A DNA stretch of 64,000 nucleotides from Roseibium sediminicola (GTDB lineage Bacteria; Pseudomonadota; Alphaproteobacteria; Rhizobiales; Stappiaceae), in the NCBI RefSeq assembly GCF_023156505.1, contig NZ_JALNMJ010000016.1:1-64000 (forward strand), in the 5' to 3' direction. The position numbers were made by a program, and so were the translations under genes. Every line of letters starts with the position of its first letter. Within the stretch, counting starts at the first letter, position 1. The notes under the pieces were generated by a model. That model searched no databases, was not told where the DNA came from, and worked only from the letters and a program-made list of their open reading frames with translations. Positions 33,249 to 41,216 of this stretch are shown piece by piece.

Positions 33249-34499
33249 TTATCGCGTCGCGCCCGACAGATCGATCAGGGCCTGCAGCATCAGATTCGCT
33301 CCCTTTTCGATGTCTCCCCAATCGCTGTGCTCTTCCGGAGCGTGACTGATTCCGTTTCGACTCGGAACGAAGATCAACCCGGACGGACAGAAACGCTGCA
33401 TGGTCTGGGCATCGTGGCCGGCGCCAGAGGGCATGCGCCTGGCCGGCAGTCCGTGGCGCTCCGCCAGAGCGCTCATACGCTCGGCAAGTTCCGCGTCAAG
33501 CTTGAGCGGTGACAGCCAGCTGCGCTCTGCTGTTTCAAGCTTCAACCCGTGCCGGCTGGCAATCGCCGTGGCGTTTTCGAGAAACCTTGACTTGAGCGCC
33601 ACCATGACGGTTTCCGACGTGTCACGCAGGATCGCCGAGAACACGGCCTTGCCCGGGATCGTGTGCGGATGATTGGGGGAAAGCTCCACATGTCCGATGG
33701 TGATTCGGCTTTGATCGGTGCCGTGGTCCTGGATAAGCGCGCCGATCGTGCCGGACACTTCGGCAAGGCCCGCAAATGCATCGGCACGCAAATGCATCGG
33801 CGTGGTTCCGGAATGATTGGCGATGCCGGACAGAACGAGTTCCAGGTAACAGACCCCGGACACCTCCTCGACAATACCGATGGGCAGCTTCTCCTGTTCC
33901 AGGATCGGCCCCTGCTCGATATGAAGCTCGAGAAAGGCCTTGATCGATCCAGAAGGCCTGACGGCATCAGGAACCTGCTCCGGAATGAGGCCGTTAGCGC
34001 GCATGGCGTCGGTCAGCTTGATACCATCAGCATCAACCGCGCTGTCGATCCAGTCCGGCGTCACTTCACCGGTGATCGCCTGGGAGCCCAGCATGCCGCC
34101 GAACCGGCCTTCTTCCTCGGACGTCGCCACCACTTCGATGGCCGTTGCCGGCTCCAAACCGGCCTCTTTCATTGTCCGTACGCATTCCAGCGCGACACAG
34201 GCACCGAGAGACCCGTCATAGGCGCCGCCATTGACGACCGTATCGAGATGGGAACCAGCCATGATGCAGGGCCCCTCTTTCGAACCAAATCTACCGAAGA
34301 GGTTGAGCGCACCGTCTTTCCAGACGGTAAGACCATCTTCCTCCATCTGAGCAGCGAACCAGGCGCGGCAATCGAGGTCTGATTTGGAGAATCCGGGACG
34401 GTTGTACCCCCCGGTCTCAGGATCGAACCCATAGCGGTTGACCCCGCCGAGCAGGGCCTTCAGACGCTCCAGATTGATCGTGTCGGCAGGCTGCGGCAT
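33249..34499 (-). CDS. M20-family amidohydrolase, N-carbamoyl-L-amino acid hydrolase / allantoate amidohydrolase type
   Basis: A 416-aa dinuclear-metal amidohydrolase of the HyuC/AllC group, which removes carbamoyl groups from N-carbamoyl amino acids or ureides. Metal ligands are visible: His84 (AGSHLDTV), Asp95 (GGAYDGSLG), Glu129/130 (TSEEEGRFGG), the His of FLELHIEQGP and the His of NGISHAPEE. It is divergent from the ABC transporter at 34647, which probably imports its substrate. The precise substrate cannot be read from sequence. Confidence 0.88.
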   Translation of the reverse strand: MPQPADTINLERLKALLGGVNRYGFDPETGGYNRPGFSKSDLDCRAWFAAQMEEDGLTVWKDGALNLFGRFGSKEGPCIMAGSHLDTVVNGGAYDGSLGACVALECVRTMKEAGLEPATAIEVVATSEEEGRFGGMLGSQAITGEVTPDWIDSAVDADGIKLTDAMRANGLIPEQVPDAVRPSGSIKAFLELHIEQGPILEQEKLPIGIVEEVSGVCYLELVLSGIANHSGTTPMHLRADAFAGLAEVSGTIGALIQDHGTDQSRITIGHVELSPNHPHTIPGKAVFSAILRDTSETVMVALKSRFLENATAIASRHGLKLETAERSWLSPLKLDAELAERMSALAERHGLPARRMPSGAGHDAQTMQRFCPSGLIFVPSRNGISHAPEEHSDWGDIEKGANLMLQALIDLSGATR

Positions 34500-34598
34500 C
34501 CGAATTTCTCCCCGTTTTTCAGCGCTTAAGCGTTTATTTGGCTCTGAAGTCGCAACCCTCAGGCGAAAATAAATATGAAATAATTGTTGAATGAATGC

Positions 34599-34616
34599 AA
34601 TTAATCATGATTAATT
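34599..34616. promoter_or_regulatory. Perfect 18-bp palindrome in the divergent promoter region
   Basis: AATTAATCATGATTAATT is a perfect palindrome 31 bases before the binding-protein start and 100 bases before the hydrolase start. A second short palindrome, CGCTTAAGCG, lies at 34523-34532. Position and symmetry suggest an operator shared by the divergent genes, plausibly for the FadR-type regulator encoded at 40425. Confidence 0.55.
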
Positions 34617-34646
34617 ATTTGCCAGAACACAACGAGGGGAATGGTC

Positions 34647-36206
34647 ATGAAAAAGTTCCTAGCCGGGGCAATTGCCTCGGCCTTCCTTGCTTTCGCGCCA
34701 CAGGCGCAGGCGCAAACACCGCCGAATGTTCTGGTCGTCGGCCAGATCGCGGAACCGAAATCGCTCGACCCGCATGCGGTCACGGCGGTCAACGACTTCC
34801 GTATTCTGGTGAACCTTTATGACGGTCTGGTCCGCTACAAGGACGGCACGCTGGAAGTCGAACCGTCCCTGGCCGAAAGCTGGACCATTTCGGACGACGG
34901 CAAGAGCTACACCTTCAAGCTGCGCGAAGGCGTGACCTTCCACGACGGCTCGCCGTTCAACGCGGAAGCGGTGAAGTTCAACTTTGACCGCATGTTGAAG
35001 GAAGACCACCCCTTCCACGACACCGGCCCCTTCCCGCTGTCCTTCTTCTTCTCCACGGTCGAAGAAGTGACAGCCGAGGACGACACAACGGTGACCTTCA
35101 AGCTGAGCGCGCCCTATGCGCCGTTCCTGTCCAATCTGGCCTATCCGACCGGCCTGATCGTCTCCCCGGAAGCGGTCAAGCAGCATGGCAAGGATTTCGG
35201 CCGCAATCCGTCGGGCACCGGCGCCTACAAGTTCGGTGAATGGATCGCCAACTCCAAGATGGTCGCCATCCGAAATGATGACTATTGGGATGGTGCTCCG
35301 GATCTGGAGGCCCTGATCTTCCGTCCAGTCACCGACGCCAACACGCGGATTGCCGAAATGCTCTCCGGTGGTCTCGACGTGATGGTCGAAGTGCCGCCCG
35401 ACAGCCTGCAGCAGTTCAAGGACGATTCCACTTTCAAGGTTCTCGAACAGGCCGGTCCGCACGTCTGGTTCCTGATCCTGAACGCCAAGGAAGCTCCGTT
35501 CGACAACAAGGCCGCCCGTCAGGCCGCCAACTACGCCATCAACAAAAAGGCGCTGGTTGAGAACATCCTGCAGGGCACGGCCGAAGTTGCCGCGGGTCCG
35601 ACACCGCCGGCCTTCGCCTGGGCCTATAACGAAGGCCTTGAGCCCTATCCGTATGATCCGGAGAAAGCGAAGGAACTCCTGAAGGAAGCCGGTTACAACG
35701 GCGAGGAAGTGACGTTCTATGTCACCGAAGGCGGCTCCGGCATGCTCGACCCGATCGCCATGGGCACGGCCATCCAGGCGGACCTGCAGGCCGTCGGCAT
35801 GAACGTCAAGATCGAAACCTATGAGTGGAACACCTTCCTCGGCAAGGTGAACCCGGGTCTCGAAGGCAAAGCCGGCATGGCCGAGATGGCCTGGATGACC
35901 AACGATCCGGACACCCTGCCCTTCCTGGCGCTGCGTACCGAAGCGATGCCCGACAAGGGCGGCTTCAACTCCGGCTATTATTCCAATGCCAAGGTGGATG
36001 AGCTGCTGGAGAAAGCCCGCGAGGTCACCGACCAGGGCGAGCGCGCCAAGCTCTACAAGGAAATGCAGGAAATCGTCCAGGAGGACGCGCCCTGGGTCTT
36101 CGTCGCCAACTGGAAGCAGAATGCTGTGACCAAGGCGTCGGTCGAGGACTTCAAGCTGCAACCCTCCTTCTTCCTGATGCTTCAGGACGTCAAGAAGACT
36201 CAGTAA
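34647..36206 (+). CDS. Peptide/opine-type ABC transporter substrate-binding protein
   Basis: A 519-aa periplasmic binding protein of the DppA/OppA (SBP family 5) type. The signal peptide MKKFLAGAIASAFLAFAPQA is followed by the family opening LVVGQIAEPKSLDPHAV and YDGLVRYKDGTLEVEPSLAE. ATG 34647 is preferred over ATG 34641 because GAGGGGA then stands six bases away. The downstream permease and ATPase genes complete the importer. The neighbouring amidohydrolase suggests a carbamoyl-amino-acid, ureide or peptide ligand. Confidence 0.92.
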   Translation: MKKFLAGAIASAFLAFAPQAQAQTPPNVLVVGQIAEPKSLDPHAVTAVNDFRILVNLYDGLVRYKDGTLEVEPSLAESWTISDDGKSYTFKLREGVTFHDGSPFNAEAVKFNFDRMLKEDHPFHDTGPFPLSFFFSTVEEVTAEDDTTVTFKLSAPYAPFLSNLAYPTGLIVSPEAVKQHGKDFGRNPSGTGAYKFGEWIANSKMVAIRNDDYWDGAPDLEALIFRPVTDANTRIAEMLSGGLDVMVEVPPDSLQQFKDDSTFKVLEQAGPHVWFLILNAKEAPFDNKAARQAANYAINKKALVENILQGTAEVAAGPTPPAFAWAYNEGLEPYPYDPEKAKELLKEAGYNGEEVTFYVTEGGSGMLDPIAMGTAIQADLQAVGMNVKIETYEWNTFLGKVNPGLEGKAGMAEMAWMTNDPDTLPFLALRTEAMPDKGGFNSGYYSNAKVDELLEKAREVTDQGERAKLYKEMQEIVQEDAPWVFVANWKQNAVTKASVEDFKLQPSFFLMLQDVKKTQ

Positions 36207-36217
36207 GCTGACAACGC

Positions 36218-36251
36218 ATCCCGGCGGGTCTTCGGACCTGCCGGGATTTTC
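36218..36251 (+). terminator. Intrinsic terminator after the binding-protein gene
   Basis: A 13-bp stem with one G-U pair (36218-36230 with 36235-36247) is closed by a TTCG tetraloop and followed by TTTTCG. It begins 11 bases after the stop codon. It should stop much of the transcription before the permease genes, leaving the binding protein in excess. Confidence 0.85.
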
Positions 36252-36307
36252 GTATCCGGTTCGCAACGCGCAATCGATCTCAGGTCGAGCGCCGCCACAC
36301 CCAAAAG

Positions 36308-36409
36308 CGTCATCCTGAGGAGGCGCAATGCGCCGTCTCGAAGGATCGGCGGTGCATACGGCGGGGCCGATCCTTCGAGACGGACCTGACGGTCCTCCTC
36401 AGGATGACG
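36308..36409. repeat. Long intergenic palindrome, type B
   Basis: A 102-base imperfect palindrome. The outer 16-base arms CGTCATCCTGAGGAGG (36308-36323) and complement (36394-36409) are perfect, and the inner 18-base arms (36333-36350 with 36366-36383) are also perfect. Sequences with CATCCTGAGG and TCGAAGGATC are common dispersed palindromes in alphaproteobacteria. It lies between the binding-protein terminator and the first permease gene. Confidence 0.88.
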
Positions 36410-36507
36410 TCCTGGTGTGTTGCGACGCTCTGGAAAGTGGCCTCTTCTGCGGGGCTCATCTAGTGAGGCTCACGGTCCGGCCGCATGCAACTACGGGGGA
36501 GAGACCA

Positions 36508-37452
36508 TTGGCTGCCTATATCGCCAGGCGTCTGCTGGCCGCCATTCCGGTCCTGTTCGGACTGACCATCATCGTCTTCCTGATCATGGCCATGATCCCG
36601 GGCGATCCCGCGACCGCCATTCTCGGCTCCTACGCCACACCGGAAAATGTCGCCAAGCTGAACAAGGATCTTGGCCTCGACAAACCTTTGATCCAGCAAT
36701 ATTTCATCTGGATCGGCAACCTGTTCCAGGGCGATCTCGGCCGCTCCTACACGCTCAACCGGCCCGTGCTCGACGAGGTCATGGAGCGCTTCTCCGCAAC
36801 GCTGATCCTGGCAGGGACTTCGCTTGTTCTCTGCTCCATCCTCGGTCTGCTGGCCGGCATCGTCTCCGCTGTGCGCCAATACGGCTGGGCCGACAAGATC
36901 ATCACGCTCCTCGTGCTGATCGGCATTTCCACGCCATCCTTCTGGCTCGGCCTGCTGCTGATCCTGATCTTCGCGGTCAAACTGCGCCTGTTCCCGGCCT
37001 CCGGCATGTACGCCATCTATGGCGGCGGAGACCTCCCCGACCTGCTCTATCACCTGGCCCTTCCGGCGATCACGCTTTCGGTGGTCGCCACCGGCGTCAT
37101 CGCCCGGCTGACCCGCACTGCCATGCTGGAAGTGCTGCGTCAGGACTATATCCGCACCGCCCGCGCCAAGGGCCTGTCGGAACAGAAGGTCATCTACAAG
37201 CACGCCTTCAAATCCGCCCTGGTCGGCGTCGTCCCTGTGATCGGCATCCAGGCCGGTTTCGTCATCGGCGGTGCGGTCTATATCGAGACCGTGTTCCAAT
37301 GGCCAGGCATCGGTTCCATGCTGGTGACGGCGATTTCCACCCGGGACCTTCTTCTGGTCCAGGGCGGCGTGCTGGTCGTGGCCGCCGCCTACGTTCTCTT
37401 CAATCTGCTCGCCGACGTGGTGCAGACCATTCTGGATCCGAGGCTCCGCTGA
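36508..37452 (+). CDS. ABC transporter permease 1 (DppB type)
   Basis: A 314-aa inner-membrane permease with six membrane segments. It starts at TTG 36508 (AAYIARRLLAAIPVLFGLTI) with GGGGGA eight bases upstream; the longer frame from 36328 crosses the palindromic repeat and is rejected. The conserved cytoplasmic EAA-like loop reads DYIRTARAKGLSEQKVIYKH. The stop TGA overlaps the next ATG by one base. Confidence 0.92.
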   Translation: MAAYIARRLLAAIPVLFGLTIIVFLIMAMIPGDPATAILGSYATPENVAKLNKDLGLDKPLIQQYFIWIGNLFQGDLGRSYTLNRPVLDEVMERFSATLILAGTSLVLCSILGLLAGIVSAVRQYGWADKIITLLVLIGISTPSFWLGLLLILIFAVKLRLFPASGMYAIYGGGDLPDLLYHLALPAITLSVVATGVIARLTRTAMLEVLRQDYIRTARAKGLSEQKVIYKHAFKSALVGVVPVIGIQAGFVIGGAVYIETVFQWPGIGSMLVTAISTRDLLLVQGGVLVVAAAYVLFNLLADVVQTILDPRLR

Positions 37453-39389
37453 TGACCGAGACCACCCTGAGCGCCCCGGCCAAACCCGCGAAGAAGTCAG
37501 CCCGCCCCGGCACGCTGGCCCTTCTCCTCAACAACTCACTTGCGACCGGCGGTCTGATCGTACTTGCCCTGATCTGCCTGATCGCGCTGGCGGCCCCGAT
37601 CCTGCCCTTGCCCGACCCCGACGTAACCGCACCGGCCGACCGCTTGAAGCCAATCTTCAGCGAAGACCATCTGCTGGGCACGGACCATCTTGGCCGCGAT
37701 CTCCTGTCCCGGCTCATCTGGGGTTCGCGCGTGTCCCTGGCCGTCGGCCTGTCGGCCACTGTGATCGCCGCCTTCTTCGGCTCGCTGCTCGGCCTTGTCG
37801 CCGGTTACGCCGGCGGGCGCACCGATACGATCATCATGCGCGGCATCGATATGGTGATGGCCTTTCCCTATATCCTGCTGGCGCTGGCCATCGTCGCCGT
37901 GCTTGGCCCGGGCCTCCTGAACGCGCTTTACGCCATCGCCCTCGTCAACATACCGTTCTTTGCCCGGAACATCCGCGGCATCACGCTCGGCCTGTCGCGG
38001 CGCGAATTCGTCGATGCCGCCCGTCTTTCCGGCAAGTCGCCGCCGCAGATCCTGTTCCTGGAGATCCTGCCCAATGTATTACCGGTAATCGTCATCACCA
38101 TGTCGACCACGGTCGGCTGGATGATCCTGGAAACGGCGGGTCTGTCCTTCCTGGGTCTCGGCGCGCAGCCGCCTCAGGCCGATCTCGGCTCCATGCTGGG
38201 CGAAGGCCGCAAGATCCTGTTCACCGCGCCGCATGTCTCCATCATTCCCGGCCTGATGATCTTCGCCCTGGTGATGAGCATCAATCTCTTCGGCGATGGC
38301 GTGCGCGACATTCTGGATCCGCGCCTGCGCGCCGGCTCGCTGACCCGCCCGGTCTCCCGTACCGCCGTAGAAAGGAACAAGGCCGACATTCCCGCTCCGT
38401 CCGAAAAACAGGGCGTTCTCGACGTGCGCCAGATGCGTACCGAATTCCAGATCGGTTCGTCCGTCTACAAGGCCGTTGGCGGCGTCGACCTCAACCTGCA
38501 GCAGGGCGAATGCCTTGGCGTCGTCGGCGAGAGCGGTTCCGGCAAGTCTGTGACCGCCATGTCGATCATGGGCCTTGTGCCGACCCCGCCAGGCCGCATT
38601 GCCGGCGGTGCGGCCTATCTTGAGGGTGAGGACCTGTTCGCGGCCAGCGACAGGCGCATCCGCGACTTGCGCGGCGGTTCGGTCGCCTATGTCTTCCAGG
38701 ACCCGCTGTCGACCCTGCACCCGCTGTTCACGGTCGGCGCGCAACTGACCGAAGCGATCACCACCCACCAGCCGATGTCCCGAGCAAAGGCCCGCGACAA
38801 GGCCATCGACCTGTTGTCGCTGGTGCGCATCCCCAATGCCAGGGAACGTCTCGACGCCTATCCGCATGAACTCTCCGGCGGCATGCGTCAGCGTGTCTGC
38901 ATCGCCATGGCGCTTGCCAACGATGCCAAGGTGCTGATCGCGGATGAGCCGACCACCGCGCTCGACGTCACCGTACAGTCCCAGATCCTGACGCTGATGA
39001 ACGGCCTGCGCCGCGAGCGCAACGCGGCGATCCTGTTCATCACCCACGATTTCGGCGTGGTATCCGCCATCTGCGACCGGGTCGCGGTGATGTATGCAGG
39101 CCGGATCGTGGAGACCGGTACGACCGACGAGGTGCTCAACAGCCCGCAGCATCCCTATACGGCCAAGCTGATCGAGTGCGTGCCCGTCCTGGGTGAACCG
39201 GAACGCCGGCTCGACGCCATTGAGGGCCGCCCGCCGGTGGTCAACAACCTGCCCGCGGGCTGTGCCTTCGCGGACCGCTGTCCCCATGTGCAGCCTGCCT
39301 GCCGCCAGGGCGAGATTTCCCTGGACATGTCCTCCGGAACAAGAGGCGTCCGCTGCCTCTTTCCCCTGACCTCGGGAGCCTCGGCATGA
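37452..39389 (+). CDS. Fused ABC transporter permease 2 (DppC type) and ATP-binding protein (DppD type)
   Basis: A 645-aa single polypeptide. Residues 1 to about 290 are a DppC permease (LLGTDHLGRDLLSRLIWGSR, the EAA loop FVDAARLSGKSPPQILFLEI, and DPRLRAGS at its end). After a linker of about 35 residues comes a complete ATPase with Walker A GESGSGKS, signature LSGGMRQR, Walker B VLIADEPTTALD and the C-terminal oligopeptide domain (AGCAFADRCPHVQPAC). No stop or restart lies between the halves. It overlaps both neighbours by 1-4 bases. Confidence 0.93.
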   Translation: MTETTLSAPAKPAKKSARPGTLALLLNNSLATGGLIVLALICLIALAAPILPLPDPDVTAPADRLKPIFSEDHLLGTDHLGRDLLSRLIWGSRVSLAVGLSATVIAAFFGSLLGLVAGYAGGRTDTIIMRGIDMVMAFPYILLALAIVAVLGPGLLNALYAIALVNIPFFARNIRGITLGLSRREFVDAARLSGKSPPQILFLEILPNVLPVIVITMSTTVGWMILETAGLSFLGLGAQPPQADLGSMLGEGRKILFTAPHVSIIPGLMIFALVMSINLFGDGVRDILDPRLRAGSLTRPVSRTAVERNKADIPAPSEKQGVLDVRQMRTEFQIGSSVYKAVGGVDLNLQQGECLGVVGESGSGKSVTAMSIMGLVPTPPGRIAGGAAYLEGEDLFAASDRRIRDLRGGSVAYVFQDPLSTLHPLFTVGAQLTEAITTHQPMSRAKARDKAIDLLSLVRIPNARERLDAYPHELSGGMRQRVCIAMALANDAKVLIADEPTTALDVTVQSQILTLMNGLRRERNAAILFITHDFGVVSAICDRVAVMYAGRIVETGTTDEVLNSPQHPYTAKLIECVPVLGEPERRLDAIEGRPPVVNNLPAGCAFADRCPHVQPACRQGEISLDMSSGTRGVRCLFPLTSGASA

Positions 39390-40393
39390 GCGAGATGAGC
39401 CAGAACAAGGCCAGCCAGGAAGCCCTGCTGACCATTGAGGCCGTCGAGCGGATCTTCGGCGGCGAGCGCAAGCTGTTCGGCGGGCACAATCCGGCCGTTC
39501 ACGCGGTCCAGGGCCTAAGCCTCGATGTGAAAAAAGGCGAGACGCTTGGCGTTGTCGGGGAATCAGGCTGCGGCAAGTCCACCCTTGCCCGCCTTGTTGT
39601 CGGGCTCGATCTGCCGACCTCCGGCACGATCACCTTTGCCGGAGAGGACCTGACAGCGCTTGCCCGGAAAGATCGCAACGCGCTGGCGCGCAAGGTCCAA
39701 TACGTCTTCCAGGATCCGGTGGCCTCGCTCAACCCGCGCAAGACCATCCGCACCATTCTGGAAGCGCCGCTGAAGCACCTGACCGACCTCAATGCGGATG
39801 GCCGCGAACAAAGGCTCGCGGAACTCTTGCAGGCGGTCAATCTGGCGCCGGAATTTCTGGAGCGTTACCCGCATGAATTCTCCGGCGGCCAGGCTCAGCG
39901 GATCGGTATTGCCCGCGCCCTCGCCGCGGGACCCGAGCTCATCGTTCTCGACGAACCGGTCTCCGCGCTGGATGTGTCCGTGCAGGCCCAGGTGCTCAAT
40001 CTCTTGGACAAGCTCAAGGACGATTTCGGCCTCACCTACATCTTCATCAGCCACGACCTTTCCGTGGTGGAAAGCGTCAGCGACCGGGTCGCGGTGATGT
40101 ATTTCGGCCGCATGGCCGAGCTTGGCCCGGCAAAGGAAATCTTCAGACATCCCTTGCATCCTTACACCGACCTGCTGATGCGGTCAGCCCCGGCGCCCGG
40201 GCGGCATGACCTCATGTCGGAAGATGCCTCGGCCGAGTTGCCGGACCCTTATAGTCCGCCAGCCGGCTGCGCGTTCGCGGCCCGGTGCGGACACAAGACC
40301 GAAAAGTGTCTGGCCGCGAAACCGGCCCCGGACGAAGCCGTCAGCGGCGCGAAGCATTTTGCCGCTTGCTATCACCCGCTGGGGCAGGCATAG
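39386..40393 (+). CDS. ABC transporter ATP-binding protein 2 (DppF type)
   Basis: A 335-aa ATPase that pairs with the ATPase half of the preceding fusion. It has Walker A GESGCGKS, signature FSGGQAQR, Walker B LIVLDEPVSALD, a switch histidine in FISHDLSVV, and the cysteine-containing C-terminal tail AGCAFAARCGHKTEKC typical of peptide importers. The start overlaps the fusion-gene stop (ATGA). Confidence 0.93.
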   Translation: MSEMSQNKASQEALLTIEAVERIFGGERKLFGGHNPAVHAVQGLSLDVKKGETLGVVGESGCGKSTLARLVVGLDLPTSGTITFAGEDLTALARKDRNALARKVQYVFQDPVASLNPRKTIRTILEAPLKHLTDLNADGREQRLAELLQAVNLAPEFLERYPHEFSGGQAQRIGIARALAAGPELIVLDEPVSALDVSVQAQVLNLLDKLKDDFGLTYIFISHDLSVVESVSDRVAVMYFGRMAELGPAKEIFRHPLHPYTDLLMRSAPAPGRHDLMSEDASAELPDPYSPPAGCAFAARCGHKTEKCLAAKPAPDEAVSGAKHFAACYHPLGQA

Positions 40394-40424
40394 GCAGGAA
40401 AAGAGCCAAGAAGAAAAGCCGGCA

Positions 40425-41204
40425 ATGAAAATTCCTGAAGGTGCAACGGACCCGAAAACCCGCAAACGGCTGCGGCGGCCCGATTTGGTGGCCCAGCAGA
40501 TCCGCGAGCAGATCGTGGAGGCAGGCCTCCGGCCCGGCGACCGTGTGCCCAACGACTGGCTGATGCCGGAAGCGGTCAAGGTCTCCCGCGGCACGTTGCG
40601 CGAAGCGCTCAAGGTGCTGGAATACCAGGGCCTGATCTCGACCCGCAGTGGCCCGGGCGGCGGCGTTTTCGTCGCCTCGGTGGAACCGGGCGAAGCCATC
40701 CGTCTCCTGGACAACCTGTTCCTGTTCGACCAGCCCTCGATCGCCGACATTTACACGCTGCGCAAGCAGCTGGAGCCGGAACTCGCTGCGGCCGTGGCCG
40801 GCAATCTGACGGACGAGGCCTTTCAGGCCCTGCAGAGCTGTATCCGTCTTTATGAAGACGAACCGCAGACGGCGGAAGAAGAATATGACCAGCGTCTGGC
40901 CGAACTCGATTTTCACGAGGAACTGGCGCGGCACTGCGCCAACCCGATCCTCGCCTTCACCTGCTCCTTCCTGCTCAGCCTCCTGCGTGACATGACCGTA
41001 TGCCGGTCGATCTACAAGGAACCGAACCCGGGGCTGCGGGCAACGGGCCTGCATTATCAGGTCCAGCTGTTGCGCGCGATCAAGTCGGGCGATGCGGAAC
41101 TCTGCCGCATGATCATGCGCAGCCACATGTTCGAGGCCGAAAAATACATGCTCGAACGCGCTGCCATGCGCACGCGCAACGGCGCGGCCCCGGACGAAGA
41201 CTAG
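40425..41204 (+). CDS. FadR-type (GntR family) transcriptional regulator
   Basis: A 259-aa regulator with an N-terminal winged helix (VAQQIREQIVEAGLRPGDRV, SRGTLREALKVLEYQGLI, SGPGGGVFV) and an all-helical FCD ligand-binding domain (LRKQLEPELAAAVAG, LDFHEELARHCANP). The start is ATG 40425 (MKIPEGATDP); the longer frame overlapping dppF is rejected. It lies 31 bases after the transporter operon and probably regulates it and the divergent hydrolase, in response to the imported compound. It converges on cysG with a 12-base gap. Confidence 0.88.
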   Translation: MKIPEGATDPKTRKRLRRPDLVAQQIREQIVEAGLRPGDRVPNDWLMPEAVKVSRGTLREALKVLEYQGLISTRSGPGGGVFVASVEPGEAIRLLDNLFLFDQPSIADIYTLRKQLEPELAAAVAGNLTDEAFQALQSCIRLYEDEPQTAEEEYDQRLAELDFHEELARHCANPILAFTCSFLLSLLRDMTVCRSIYKEPNPGLRATGLHYQVQLLRAIKSGDAELCRMIMRSHMFEAEKYMLERAAMRTRNGAAPDED

Positions 41205-41216
41205 ACCGACCGGCTG

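Noticed and set aside
36328..36507. 60-residue upstream extension of the first permease
   Set aside because: The stretch is the translation of the palindromic repeat; a TTG with a good ribosome-binding site at 36508 fits the family start.
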